Assembly: GCF_013390595.1 (NCBI RefSeq)
Contig: NZ_JACAWV010000012.1
Span: 62,001 to 126,000 of the forward strand
Source of the DNA: Rhizobium sp. RM
GTDB lineage: Bacteria; Pseudomonadota; Alphaproteobacteria; Rhizobiales; Rhizobiaceae
Direction of reading: 5' to 3'
DNA: 64,000 nucleotides
Position numbers and translations under genes: made by a program. Below are positions 25,723 to 35,616 of this stretch, one piece after another. The number at the start of each line of letters is the position of its first letter. Position 1 is the stretch's first letter. Under the pieces are notes generated by a model. It saw nothing but the letters and a program-made list of their open reading frames with translations. It was not told where the DNA came from and made no database searches.

Positions 25723-26955
25723 ATGAGGAAACACAAATCGGCCGCCGGATTATGTCTTGCTGCTCTCGCAACGGCGTCCTTGATGCCGCAAATGACCATG
25801 GCTCAGGACAAGGGGATCAGCGACGATATCATTCGTATCGGCGTGATTGAGGACATGTCGGGGATCTACGCCGACATCACAGGCAAGGGTGCTGTAACGG
25901 CTGCGCAAATGGCGGTGGAGGAGCTCGGTTCCAAAATCCTTGGCAAGACTGTCGAGCTGATTTTTGCAGATCACCAGAACAAGCCGGACATCGCCGCATC
26001 GATTGCCCGGAAATGGTTCGATGAAGAAAAAGTCGATGCCATTCTCGATGTCGCATCGTCGTCACCGGCACTTGCCGTTCTTGAAGTCGCAAAACAGAAG
26101 AACAAGATTATCACGTTAAGCTCGCCGGGCTCTGTGCGGATCACGAATGATGTCTGCGGACCTTATGTGGTGCATTGGGCTTACGACACCTATGCAATCG
26201 CCCATAGCACAGGTCAGGCGCTGGTAGGTGCCGGCTTCGACAGCTGGTATTTCGTGACGGCTGACTACGCCTTCGGCCATAGCCTGGAAAAAGATACCGG
26301 TGAGGTGGTGACGGAAAAGGGCGGCAAGGTTCTTGGCAATGTCCGCCTGCCAGTCGGTACCAGCGATTTTGCATCTCCATTGCTGACGGCCCAGGGGTCT
26401 GGCGCCAAGGTTGTTGCTCTTGCCAACGCCGGTGCCGACACCATCAATTCCATCAAACAGGCGGCCCAGTTCGGACTGACCCAAAGTGGGCAGAAGCTCG
26501 CAACGCTCGCGGCATTTATCAATGACGTGCACGGGGTCGGTCTTGAGGAATCCCAGGGCCTTACCATCACCGAGGCCTCCTACTGGGACATGAACGAGGA
26601 AACGCGCGCCTGGTCGGCGCGGTTTTTCGATAAGGTGCAGGCCATGCCGAACATGTTGCAGACCGGTACCTACTCATCCGTGCTGCACTACCTGAAGGCC
26701 GTCGAGGCTGCCGGAACTGATGAGACTGAAACGGTCATGGCGAAGATGCGCGAACTGCCGGTCCAGGACATCTTCTACAAGGGCAAGATCCGCGAGGACG
26801 GTCGAATGGTACACGATATGTACCTTTTCGAAGTCAAGAAACCCGACGAATCCAAACAACCGTGGGACTACTACAAGCTTCTATCGACGATCAGCGCCGA
26901 GAATGCGTTTCAGCCGCTCGACAAATCCACCTGCTCACTAATCACCAAGAAATAA
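25723..26955 (+). CDS. ABC transporter substrate-binding protein, branched-chain amino acid (LivK) type
   Basis: A protein of 410 aa with a signal peptide (AAGLCLAALATASLMPQMTMAQ) and a periplasmic type I fold: IRIGVIEDMSGIYADITGKGAVTAAQMAVEE near the mature N-terminus, then LIFADHQNKPDIAASIARKW and VHWAYDTYAIAHSTGQALV. This is the amide/branched-chain amino acid family, many of which bind aromatic or organic acids. No LivHMGF genes are nearby, so it must share another membrane complex or act as a sensor. It is followed 77 bp later by the dipeptide-type importer. Confidence 0.9.
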   Translation: MRKHKSAAGLCLAALATASLMPQMTMAQDKGISDDIIRIGVIEDMSGIYADITGKGAVTAAQMAVEELGSKILGKTVELIFADHQNKPDIAASIARKWFDEEKVDAILDVASSSPALAVLEVAKQKNKIITLSSPGSVRITNDVCGPYVVHWAYDTYAIAHSTGQALVGAGFDSWYFVTADYAFGHSLEKDTGEVVTEKGGKVLGNVRLPVGTSDFASPLLTAQGSGAKVVALANAGADTINSIKQAAQFGLTQSGQKLATLAAFINDVHGVGLEESQGLTITEASYWDMNEETRAWSARFFDKVQAMPNMLQTGTYSSVLHYLKAVEAAGTDETETVMAKMRELPVQDIFYKGKIREDGRMVHDMYLFEVKKPDESKQPWDYYKLLSTISAENAFQPLDKSTCSLITKK

Positions 26956-27032
26956 CGGGGACGGCAGATTGCGGCCGGTCGCAGCGGCGGCCGCGACGTC
27001 CTGATAATGCCTATCTGGCAAAGGAGAACGAA

Positions 27033-28607
27033 ATGAAGCGGCGGGAATTCAATGCGATGACAATGGCCCTGTTTGGCGCGGCCATGTTCGGGAAAGAAAC
27101 ATTTGCCCAGGAGAGCGTGGATACACTGACGTCGATCGTCAATCCTGAACCCCCGATCCTCAATCTTTGTCTCAACCAGCAGACACCTACTGGCGTCGTT
27201 GCAGGGAAAATGTACGAAGGTCTTTTGTCCTATGCGAAGGATCTCACGCCTCAGCCGTTGCTCGCTGATACCTGGGATATCTCCGAGGATGGCCTGACTT
27301 ACACGTTCCATCTCGCTCGCAATGCAAAATGGCATGATGGAGAGCCGTTCACGTCTGCCGATGTCGTTTTCTCCTGCAAGACACTATTGCCGGAAGTGCA
27401 TCCGCGGGCCCGCGACGTCTTCAATCGCTGCGAGGACATATCTGCACCCGATGCCCATACTGTTGTGTTCAGATTGAAGAAGCCGTTCCCGGCTTTTTTG
27501 ATGGCATTCGAGACCGCATCCGCACCCATGGCGCCCAAGCACCTCCTGGAGGAAAAGGATTTTCGCAAAGCAGGCGCGGAGCAAGAGCCGATCGGCACGG
27601 GTCCATTCCGTCTTACGGAATGGATCAAGGGTTCGCACATTCATCTGACGGCTTTCGAGGACTATTATCGTGAGGGTCAACCAAAGCTGAAGGAAATCTT
27701 CTATCGCGTCGTTCCTGATGCTGCCTCACGGTCGGTGTCGCTGGAGCAGGGGGAAGCCCAATTGGCCCAATGGCAGGACATCGAGCCATTCGATGCCGAG
27801 CGTCTCTCGACGCTGCCGCATCTGGCCATGACCACCGAAGGATACGAGTATTTCTCTCCGATGCTGTGGGTGGAACTCAATTGCCGCAAGCCTCCCATGA
27901 ACGACAAGCGTTTTCGCCAAGCGTTGATGCATCTGATTGATCGCAATTTCGTGCGCGACCGCATCATGTTCGGTCTGGCGAATGCCGCAACTGGTCCAAT
28001 AGCATCCTCGATGCGGTTCTACGACGCAGATGTGAAGACCTATGAAACATCGGTCGATAAGGCGGCTTCTCTGCTCGATGATATGGGGCTCAAGCCCGAC
28101 GCCAGCGGCACGCGGGTAACACTGAAATTTACGATGGTACCGGCAGGTGATACCTGGACGCGCATCGCTGAGTATGTCCGTCAGGCCTGCGGTGCGGCGG
28201 GCATTAAGATCGAACTGCAGAGTAACGATCTGGCCGGCTGGGTTTCGGCGGTCAGCAACGGCGATTTCGACATTAGTGGCAACCAACTCTATCAAAACGG
28301 GGACCCGGCATTGGGGGTTGCCCGAACGTACATCTCGTCCAACATCCGCAAGGGCGTGATGTTTTCGAACACCTCCGGCTATTCCAACCCCAAGGTCGAC
28401 GAACTGTTCGAAGCGGCCGCAGTGGAGCTCGATCAGGGCAAACGGCAGACACTTTATAGCGAGGTGCAGAAACTGCTTGTCGAGGAGGCCCCGGTCATCT
28501 GGCTCTGCGAGCAGAAGTATCCGACGATCTACGACAACCGGCTGAAGGATTTGATCACAACCTCGACCGGCGTCAATTCGAACTTTGGCAACGCTCACTT
28601 CGGTTAA
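27033..28607 (+). CDS. ABC transporter substrate-binding protein, peptide/opine (SBP_bac_5) type
   Basis: A protein of 524 aa starting at ATG 27033 with AAAGGAGA upstream. A short export signal with a twin-arginine-like start (KRREFNAMTMALFGAAMFG) precedes the SBP_bac_5 domain. TYTFHLARNAKWHDGEPFTSADVVFS is the hallmark segment, and GTGPFRLTEW also fits. It delivers peptides or similar compounds to the DppBC permease encoded downstream. Confidence 0.92.
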   Translation: MKRREFNAMTMALFGAAMFGKETFAQESVDTLTSIVNPEPPILNLCLNQQTPTGVVAGKMYEGLLSYAKDLTPQPLLADTWDISEDGLTYTFHLARNAKWHDGEPFTSADVVFSCKTLLPEVHPRARDVFNRCEDISAPDAHTVVFRLKKPFPAFLMAFETASAPMAPKHLLEEKDFRKAGAEQEPIGTGPFRLTEWIKGSHIHLTAFEDYYREGQPKLKEIFYRVVPDAASRSVSLEQGEAQLAQWQDIEPFDAERLSTLPHLAMTTEGYEYFSPMLWVELNCRKPPMNDKRFRQALMHLIDRNFVRDRIMFGLANAATGPIASSMRFYDADVKTYETSVDKAASLLDDMGLKPDASGTRVTLKFTMVPAGDTWTRIAEYVRQACGAAGIKIELQSNDLAGWVSAVSNGDFDISGNQLYQNGDPALGVARTYISSNIRKGVMFSNTSGYSNPKVDELFEAAAVELDQGKRQTLYSEVQKLLVEEAPVIWLCEQKYPTIYDNRLKDLITTSTGVNSNFGNAHFG

Positions 28608-28700
28608 GCGCCACGTTTGTGGCGTGTCGCCAGCACGGCGGCACGCCCTTTGTTTTCTTCACAGGTGGCTTTCGGCCGCATTCAAGGAGGCTGATTGCCA

Positions 28701-29876
28701 ATGACCTTATACCTAGACAATGCAGAAATCGCGCACCTCAGGGCGTGGCGCCACAAGTTGCATCAGTACCCGGAAATTTCGGGCGAGGAGATGGGAACGG
28801 CTCGAGAGGTGGTTTCCTTTCTCGCAGATACCAATCCCGATCACGTCATCACGGGTCTTGGAGGCCATGGTGTAGCGCTTGTCTATAATGGAGCGGACCC
28901 CGGCCCGACTGTGCTGTTGCGATGCGAACTTGACGCGCTGCAGATACACGAAGTGTCCGATCTTCCTTATCGCTCACGCATCGATGGAAAGGCCCATATG
29001 TGCGGTCACGATGGTCATATGGCCGGAATGGGCGCAGTCGCACGCTATATCGGAAAGCATCGGCCATTGCGGGGCAGGGCAGTCCTCCTGTTCCAGCCGG
29101 CTGAGGAAACAGCGCATGGCGCGGAAGCCGTCCTTGCCGATCCCAAGTTCGCGGAAGTGACACCGGACTACGCTTTTGCAATCCACAACATGCCGGGCCT
29201 TCCTCTCGCCCATGTTGCCGTCGCCCCTGGCCAGATCACCTGCGCCTCCATGGGGTTGCGTATTGAACTGAGCGGCAAGACTGCCCATGCCTCTATGCCG
29301 GAAACGGGAGTTTCGCCAGCACGTGCCGTGGCTCTTATCATTCAGGCTCTAGAGCAATTCCAGGTCGGTGAACTGATCGCACCGGGCTTTCGCAGGGTCA
29401 CGCTGACGCAGGTCAATATGGGTAAGCCCGTTTTTGGTGTCACGCCAGGATCGGCTGAATTGCGCATGACCCTGCGCACGCCTCAGAGCGAAGCGATCCA
29501 TGCGCTCCTCGACGATGTTTTGAGGGCCGTCGGCGAAATTGCAGATCGGGAAGGGCTGGGCTTCCACCATTCGACGCATAATTTCTTTCGTGCCTGCATC
29601 AATGATCCGGAGGCTGCTCACGCCTTCGAGGTGGCGTCTGAGCGTATGAAACTTTCTCGCGTCACGACCTATGTTCCAATTCGCGGCGCAGAAGATTTCG
29701 GCATGTTCGGTTCATGTTCGAAATCGGCGCTCCTGTTCATCGGTTCGGGCATGGACCGTCCCATGGTGCATAATCCCGATTATGATTTTCCAGACGAGCT
29801 AATCCCCGTCGAAGCCGGTCTGTTTCTCGGCGTTCTCGACCAGTTCCTAGGCGTGTCGCAAAAGAGCGGCGCATAA
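28701..29876 (+). CDS. M20 family metallo-amidohydrolase
   Basis: A protein of 391 aa with the metal-binding MCGHDGHMAGMGA motif, a Glu-Glu pair in QPAEETAHGAEAVL and the dimerisation-domain GKTAHASMPETGVSPARA. It matches hippurate/N-acyl-amino-acid hydrolases. The gene sits between the binding protein and permease genes of a peptide-type importer, so it probably cleaves the imported amide in the cytoplasm. AAGGAGG precedes both TTG 28695 and ATG 28701. The ATG is preferred for spacing. Confidence 0.92.
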   Translation: MTLYLDNAEIAHLRAWRHKLHQYPEISGEEMGTAREVVSFLADTNPDHVITGLGGHGVALVYNGADPGPTVLLRCELDALQIHEVSDLPYRSRIDGKAHMCGHDGHMAGMGAVARYIGKHRPLRGRAVLLFQPAEETAHGAEAVLADPKFAEVTPDYAFAIHNMPGLPLAHVAVAPGQITCASMGLRIELSGKTAHASMPETGVSPARAVALIIQALEQFQVGELIAPGFRRVTLTQVNMGKPVFGVTPGSAELRMTLRTPQSEAIHALLDDVLRAVGEIADREGLGFHHSTHNFFRACINDPEAAHAFEVASERMKLSRVTTYVPIRGAEDFGMFGSCSKSALLFIGSGMDRPMVHNPDYDFPDELIPVEAGLFLGVLDQFLGVSQKSGA

Positions 29877-29899
29877 AAGCAAGGGATGGCTGCTAGCTG

Positions 29900-30877
29900 A
29901 TGATGATATTTTCCCGCCTCTTCGCCAGGCTCGCGGGGATCGTCTTTACGATCCTCGTCATTGCCTCGATCAATTTTGTGCTCATCCACTCGGCGCCCGG
30001 TGACCCGGCGCTTGTCATTGCGGGCCAGTCCGGCGCTGCCGATGCCAAGTTTATCGAGCAAATTCGCGTCGACTATGGGCTCGACAAGCCGTTCTTGACG
30101 CAGATTGCCACCTACCTCGGTAAGATCGTGCAATTCGATCTCGGCTATTCCTACCGGCAGCGCGCTGAGGTGAGCCAGTTGATCCTTGAACGGCTCGGCC
30201 CTACGCTGATGCTAACGCTCTCAGCCTTTTTCCTGTCTCTGATCGGTGGGGTGATATTCGGCGCCTTCGCCGGGCGCCGCCACGGAACATGGTCGGACTT
30301 GGCGATCTCGCTGGTGTCGCTCGTCTTTTACGCGACGCCTGTCTTCTGGCTCGGGCTGATGCTCGTGCTGGTCTTCTCGATACAGCTTGAATGGCTTCCG
30401 GCCTTTGGTTACGCCAACATCCGCGCCTCAAGCTTCGGGCCTATCGAGTATGCGCTTGACGTCGCCAAGCATCTCATCCTTCCCGTTGTCACGCTGGCGG
30501 CGATCTACATGGCCGTTTACACCCGCCTCATGCGCTCCTCGCTGATTGAGGTTTCCCATGAAGATCATGTGCGCACTGCGCGCGCCAAAGGCCTCAACGA
30601 GGGTCAGATCCTCCGGCGCCACATGCTTCGCAATGCCGCGGTACCGGTCGTCACCTTTGCAGGGCTACAGGCGGGCGCGTTGATTGGCGGCGCGGTGGTG
30701 GTGGAGACGGTGTTTTCCTGGCCGGGGATCGGCCGTCTCACATATGATGCGGTGACGGCACGCGATTACCCGGTGCTGCTCGGCCTCTTCCTCATCATGT
30801 CGGTCCTGGTGATCGCTACCAACCTCATGACGGACTTTCTGCACCGGATCATCGATCCCCGCATCAAGGGCCGATAG
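29900..30877 (+). CDS. Dipeptide-type ABC transporter permease (DppB family)
   Basis: A protein of 325 aa with six membrane segments. It has the DppB N-terminal pattern FTILVIASINFVLIHSAPGDP and the permease EAA-type loop ARAKGLNEGQILRRHMLRNAAVPV. It pairs with the DppC-type gene ten bases downstream. Confidence 0.93.
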   Translation: MMIFSRLFARLAGIVFTILVIASINFVLIHSAPGDPALVIAGQSGAADAKFIEQIRVDYGLDKPFLTQIATYLGKIVQFDLGYSYRQRAEVSQLILERLGPTLMLTLSAFFLSLIGGVIFGAFAGRRHGTWSDLAISLVSLVFYATPVFWLGLMLVLVFSIQLEWLPAFGYANIRASSFGPIEYALDVAKHLILPVVTLAAIYMAVYTRLMRSSLIEVSHEDHVRTARAKGLNEGQILRRHMLRNAAVPVVTFAGLQAGALIGGAVVVETVFSWPGIGRLTYDAVTARDYPVLLGLFLIMSVLVIATNLMTDFLHRIIDPRIKGR

Positions 30878-30886
30878 GAGAATAGA

Positions 30887-31717
30887 ATGCAGGACTTTAT
30901 GCGTGCTTATCTGAAACGTCCGGCAGGCCTAATCGGCCTCGTGCTTCTCAGTCTTGTGTGCCTCCTGGCGCTCGTTGCACCTTTGCTCTATCCCGCGTCT
31001 CCATGGGACATGGCAGGCGTACCTTTCTCTCGTCCGGGTGAGAATGGCATGCTGCTTGGTGCCGATACCCTTGGCAGGGATATTGCTGCGGGTATTGCCC
31101 ATGGCGCCCGGGTCTCGATCCTGATCGGATTTGCGTCGACGCTGACTGCGCTTGGCATAGGCGTGGTTCTCGGTTGTGTTGCAGGTTACGCCGGCGGCGC
31201 CGTCGATGGAGCGATCGTCAGATTTACGGAGATCTTCCAGACGATTCCAAGTTTTGTTCTTGCGATCCTGTTCGTTGCCATACTGACCCCGTCAATAACA
31301 ACAATCATTCTGGCGATCGGCCTCGTCAGCTGGCCGCCTCTCTCCCGTCTGACACGGGCACAGGTCAGGACTGTGTCGCAACGCGAATTTGTCCAGGCAG
31401 CGCGCTGCCAGGGGCAATCAACGCTTTCTGTCGTTGTCCGGCACGTCCTTCCCAATGCAGTCTCACCTATCATCGTCGCTGGCTCGCTTACGGTTGCAGC
31501 CGCAATCCTCATTGAAGCAGCACTGTCCTTCATGGGACTGGGCGATCCGAATTTCATGAGCTGGGGCTACATGATCGGTGCAGGCCGCACCGTGATCCGC
31601 CAGGCCTGGTGGATGAGCGTTTTCCCCGGACTTGCCATCCTGTTGACCGTTGTTGCCATCAACCTTGTTGGTGAGGCGTTGAACGACACTCTCAATCCAA
31701 GGATTTCCCGCGCATGA
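30887..31717 (+). CDS. Dipeptide-type ABC transporter permease (DppC family)
   Basis: A protein of 276 aa with the family's LGADTLGRDIAAGIAHGARVSI block after the first membrane helix and the EAA loop around VQAARCQGQSTLSVVVRHVLPN. Its stop overlaps the ATP-binding gene start by four bases (ATGA). Confidence 0.93.
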   Translation: MQDFMRAYLKRPAGLIGLVLLSLVCLLALVAPLLYPASPWDMAGVPFSRPGENGMLLGADTLGRDIAAGIAHGARVSILIGFASTLTALGIGVVLGCVAGYAGGAVDGAIVRFTEIFQTIPSFVLAILFVAILTPSITTIILAIGLVSWPPLSRLTRAQVRTVSQREFVQAARCQGQSTLSVVVRHVLPNAVSPIIVAGSLTVAAAILIEAALSFMGLGDPNFMSWGYMIGAGRTVIRQAWWMSVFPGLAILLTVVAINLVGEALNDTLNPRISRA

Positions 31718-33345
31718 CCGAACCCCTGCTTTCAATCGATAGGCTGGTTATCGGCCTGCCAACAGGTGCCGACCGACATCATGCGGTTGATGACATCAGC
31801 GTTACCGTCAATTCCAACGAAATCGTCTGCCTTGTGGGGGAAAGCGGGTCGGGAAAGTCCATGACCGCGCACGCCATTCTTGGTCTCCTGCCCAAACAGG
31901 TGACGGCGCGTGGTGGAGAAATCCGTTTTGGTGGCCGTAATCTGCTCGATCTTGCACCCTATGAGATGCGCGCTCTGCGCGGCAACCAGATCGCCATGAT
32001 CTTTCAGGAGCCGCTAACTGCACTCAATCCGCTGGCGCGGGTCGGCACACAGGTTGCCGAGGCGATCCGCACGCATCAAGATATTCCCGACGCTCAAGTC
32101 GATGCCCGGGTACTTGAACTGTTCTCGAATGTCGGACTTCCTGATCCCGCCTCGCTTGTATCGGCCTATCCGTTTCAGCTTTCGGGCGGGCAGCGTCAGA
32201 GAGTGATGATTGCGATGGCGCTCGCTAACGATCCGAAGCTCTTGATTGCGGACGAGCCGACGACTGCGCTTGACGTCACGACCCAGCGGCAGATTCTTGA
32301 TCTCGTTCTCCATCTGCAGAAGACGCGTGACATGGGGGTGCTTTTCATAACGCACGACATCGGTGTGGTCGCAGACATTGCCGACCGTGTGGTCGTCCTT
32401 CGCCACGGCAAGGTGGTGGAGCAAGGGAAGGCCGGGTCCGTCCTTCATCAACCAAAAGACAGCTACACCCGTGACCTGCTTGATGCCGTTCCCGGGCGTG
32501 GTTCGGTCCGTTCCGATAAAGGTAAGGACACTCCACTCCTTCAGATCGCCGGACTAAAAAAGGTATTTGCCACTCGCCAGAGCTTCTTTGCTGAGCCTCG
32601 GCGGGTCGTGGCCGCAGATGGCCTCGACCTGACGCTCAATCGTGGCGATACGCTCGCCATTGTTGGTGAGAGCGGGTCCGGCAAATCGACGCTTGCACGG
32701 ATGGTGTTGCGGCTCATTGAGCCGGATGATGGCACGATGATGTTCGACGGCGTCGAGGTCAGATCGATGCGTGGAGAAGCTCTTCGTCAGTTCCGCCGCA
32801 AGGTACAGATCGTTTTTCAGGATCCTTATGCGTCGCTCGATCCAAGACTGAAGGTCGGTGAAAGCATCATTCGCGGGCCGATCTCGTTTGGTGCGACACG
32901 CGCTGAAGCGAAGGCAACCGCGACACGGTGGTTGGAGAAGGTTGGATTGAGCGCGAAGGCACTTGACCGGTTCCCGCATGAGTTTTCCGGCGGCCAGCGC
33001 CAGCGTATCTGTATTGCCAGGGCACTCGCACTCGATCCGGTCTGTCTTATTGCCGATGAGGCAGTTTCTGCACTCGATGTTTCGGTTCAGGCGCAGGTCC
33101 TGAAGTTGCTTTCGGATCTCAAGGTGGAAATGGGGCTCAGCATGCTCTTCATCACGCATGACTTGCGTGTTGCCCGCGAAATCGCCGACCGAATCGTCGT
33201 GATGCAGAACGGCAGCATCGTTGAGCAGGCATTGTCTCTGGAATTGTTTGAAAGGCCCCGTGCCGACTACACCCGTCGCCTGCTTGATGCCGTGCCGGGA
33301 CGGGAGTTTTTCAAGGCCAGGGCACTTGCCGGTGCGCCAGTTTAG
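31714..33345 (+). CDS. Fused dipeptide-type ABC ATPase (DppD-DppF)
   Basis: A protein of 543 aa carrying two nucleotide-binding domains in one chain, a common arrangement in Rhizobiales. The Walker A motifs read GESGSGKSM near residue 42 and GESGSGKST near residue 318. The signatures are LSGGQRQRVMIAMAL and FSGGQRQRICIARAL, and the Walker B segments are LLIADEPTTALDV and CLIADEAVSALDV. It energises the DppBC permeases. It overlaps the preceding gene by four bases. Confidence 0.95.
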   Translation: MTEPLLSIDRLVIGLPTGADRHHAVDDISVTVNSNEIVCLVGESGSGKSMTAHAILGLLPKQVTARGGEIRFGGRNLLDLAPYEMRALRGNQIAMIFQEPLTALNPLARVGTQVAEAIRTHQDIPDAQVDARVLELFSNVGLPDPASLVSAYPFQLSGGQRQRVMIAMALANDPKLLIADEPTTALDVTTQRQILDLVLHLQKTRDMGVLFITHDIGVVADIADRVVVLRHGKVVEQGKAGSVLHQPKDSYTRDLLDAVPGRGSVRSDKGKDTPLLQIAGLKKVFATRQSFFAEPRRVVAADGLDLTLNRGDTLAIVGESGSGKSTLARMVLRLIEPDDGTMMFDGVEVRSMRGEALRQFRRKVQIVFQDPYASLDPRLKVGESIIRGPISFGATRAEAKATATRWLEKVGLSAKALDRFPHEFSGGQRQRICIARALALDPVCLIADEAVSALDVSVQAQVLKLLSDLKVEMGLSMLFITHDLRVAREIADRIVVMQNGSIVEQALSLELFERPRADYTRRLLDAVPGREFFKARALAGAPV

Positions 33346-33356
33346 GGGGCAAGACC

Positions 33357-35348
33357 ATGGATGAGCTTACACGTTCTTTTATTGAGCAGTCGACCTTGTT
33401 GTTCATTGCATCGCGCAACCGGGAAGGGGCGATGGATGTTTCGCCTCGTGGTGGGCAACCATCGGTTCTGCGTGTGCGGGACGATGGTAGCCTGTTAATG
33501 CCCGACTATGTCGGCAACAGGCGCCTCGATACGATCGGCAACATTCTGAGCGATCCAAAGGTTGCGCTGCTGCTGATCAACCGTCAGTCTGAAACATACC
33601 TGCGCGTCGCAGCGCATGCCTCCGTTTCACAGGCCGACGAAGACATCGCTGCCTTTCCGGCCGACGAGAACCGTGCGCTCAGCGTCATGGTACTGACGCC
33701 AAGCAAAATTGAGTTTGTAGACAGTCGTGCCTTTCGCGACAGCGGCTTCTGGGTCGATCCATCAGGGCGAAAACCTCCTCTCGATGCGCTTGGGATCTAT
33801 TTCAGCGACAAGGAATGGCAGGCAGAGCGTGGGCGCACCCCCGTCCTCTATGATGTGGGAGCAGAAAGCCGCCTTGCCGGCGAGGGATTGCGGGGTTTCT
33901 ACGGCACGCCTAGCCCCATCGTGCAAACAAAGGTTTATGATTTTCCAAGCCCCGGCTTCATGTCTTTCATTGAAGATGCAAGCTTTTTGGTTTTTGCCCA
34001 TCAGGGAGAGGACGGGGAGATCGTTATCGTTCTTGCAGGTGATGTGCCGTTGCGGCTTGATCCGACAAGCAACCTTTCGTCTTTCCTTCTGCATGCGGGC
34101 GAAGTGAGCGCTTTTGCCTCGAGTATCCCGCATTCGACGCCATGTGCACTGCTTGCTGTCGAGCCAGGGCGCTGTGATGCGCTGCGCGTCAACGGCACAG
34201 TCCGCGAGACAACGCTTGGTGAGAACGGGCAGCGTCGCTTCGGTGTGCAGCCGGCGGAGATCTATTTCCATTGCTCGGCGGCATTTACCCGCTCACGCAT
34301 CTGGTCAGACACTCCGGCGCCCGCTTGGAGTGGTCTGCGCAGTTTCATCTGTACCGCGCGACATCAAGAGAGCCCGGATGTGGTGTCATTCCTCTTGAAG
34401 CCAATGGATAAAGCGCCTGTGGGCATTGCGGCGCCTGGCCAATTCATCACCATCACGCTGCCGCAGAGTGATCGCTGGTCATCGCAGCGTCGCTGTTACT
34501 CGATTTCCGGTATGCCGGACCCTCACTCCTTACGCATCTCCGTTCGCCGCGTCGGTGATGACGGAATGTCCGCAGCGCTGCACGACACGCTAGCTGTCGG
34601 TGACGAAGTCCGGCTTGGTGCACCCGGCGGGAAATTTATACTGGACAGCGCGCCTGACCGGCCGATTGTCCTCGTCAGTGCCGGTGTCGGTATTACGCCA
34701 TTGTTGCCAATGGCCGAACATCTGGCGCGAGAGACCGGGGGACGCGAGATCCTTTTCATTCACGCTGCGCGGAGCGCGCGGCACCATCTGTTCGCCGGGG
34801 AAGCGCAGCGTTTCAGGGCATCCAACCCGTCAATACGCCTCCTCACTGTCTATTCTCGGCCCGACGACGGAGATACCTGCGACCACAAAGGGCGCCTTGA
34901 TTCGGCACTGATCGCCGGCCATGTGCCGGTTAAGGAGGCTGATTTTTATGTCTGTGGTCCAGATTGTTTCATGCATGATCTAAAAAATGGGCTGATTGCG
35001 CTTGGAGCTTTGCCTGAAAACGTGAGGATGGAGGCATTTGGAGCCAGCGACAGTGGTTCGCCGATGTCCTCGCAAGCTTTGAGTGCATTCCAGCCGTGCA
35101 CGGTCAAATTTGTCAAATCTGAAAAGCGCGTTATCTGGACCCCTGAGGACGGCTCGCTTCTGGATCTCGCGCTTGCCAACGATATCGATGTGCAGTTCTC
35201 GTGCCGCAGCGGTGACTGCCAGTCTTGCATGCAGAGCGTTGTAAGCGGAAAGCCGAGTTATGTGAATTGCGAGGAGCCCTTGTTGCCCAGGGGGCGTGTG
35301 TTGTTATGCCAGGCCGTACCAACGGGAGACATGGTGCTGGATTGCTAG
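33357..35348 (+). CDS. PPOX-PPOX-FNR-[2Fe-2S] fusion oxidoreductase
   Basis: A protein of 663 aa starting 11 bases after the ABC ATPase stop. Residues 1-170 form a PPOX-like split barrel (TLLFIASRNREGAMDVSPRGG). Residues about 180-310 look like a second PPOX-like unit, ending VQPAEIYFHCSAAFTRSRIW. Residues about 320-560 are a ferredoxin-NADP reductase module with RCYSIS (FAD) and GVGITPLLPM (NAD(P)). Residues 575-663 are a plant-type ferredoxin with cysteines spaced C-x4-C-x2-C (SCRSGDCQSCMQ) and a fourth in VLLCQA. Electrons could pass from NAD(P)H through FAD and the iron-sulfur centre to a flavin or heme bound by the PPOX part. Its place in a peptide/amide uptake operon suggests action on that substrate, but the reaction is unknown. 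Confidence 0.88.
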   Translation: MDELTRSFIEQSTLLFIASRNREGAMDVSPRGGQPSVLRVRDDGSLLMPDYVGNRRLDTIGNILSDPKVALLLINRQSETYLRVAAHASVSQADEDIAAFPADENRALSVMVLTPSKIEFVDSRAFRDSGFWVDPSGRKPPLDALGIYFSDKEWQAERGRTPVLYDVGAESRLAGEGLRGFYGTPSPIVQTKVYDFPSPGFMSFIEDASFLVFAHQGEDGEIVIVLAGDVPLRLDPTSNLSSFLLHAGEVSAFASSIPHSTPCALLAVEPGRCDALRVNGTVRETTLGENGQRRFGVQPAEIYFHCSAAFTRSRIWSDTPAPAWSGLRSFICTARHQESPDVVSFLLKPMDKAPVGIAAPGQFITITLPQSDRWSSQRRCYSISGMPDPHSLRISVRRVGDDGMSAALHDTLAVGDEVRLGAPGGKFILDSAPDRPIVLVSAGVGITPLLPMAEHLARETGGREILFIHAARSARHHLFAGEAQRFRASNPSIRLLTVYSRPDDGDTCDHKGRLDSALIAGHVPVKEADFYVCGPDCFMHDLKNGLIALGALPENVRMEAFGASDSGSPMSSQALSAFQPCTVKFVKSEKRVIWTPEDGSLLDLALANDIDVQFSCRSGDCQSCMQSVVSGKPSYVNCEEPLLPRGRVLLCQAVPTGDMVLDC

Positions 35349-35616
35349 GTGCACATAGAACGATATCGCAGCGCGGGCGGTCGCAGTTCAAGCCTGCACG
35401 GACGCGACAAATGTCGAAATCAAAAGCGCTATGTTCGAGCGTATCTGGTGCATGCGTACAATGATATCGGAACGTGCGCATGGTGGGGAAAGCACTCGTC
35501 CTGAAAGGTCCAAAATAATGGATCGGGTAGATTGGTTTCGGATAGTCTTCTTTCAGCGAAGATCCTCGTGTGGGTCACGGGCATGTTCTTTTCCGTTAAA
35601 TGGCAGCACGATCAGT

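Noticed and set aside
27726..28598. 290-codon minus-strand frame opposite the peptide-binding protein gene
   Set aside because: Shadow frame with His/Arg/Cys-rich low-credibility sequence; the plus-strand gene has a full SBP_bac_5 pattern.
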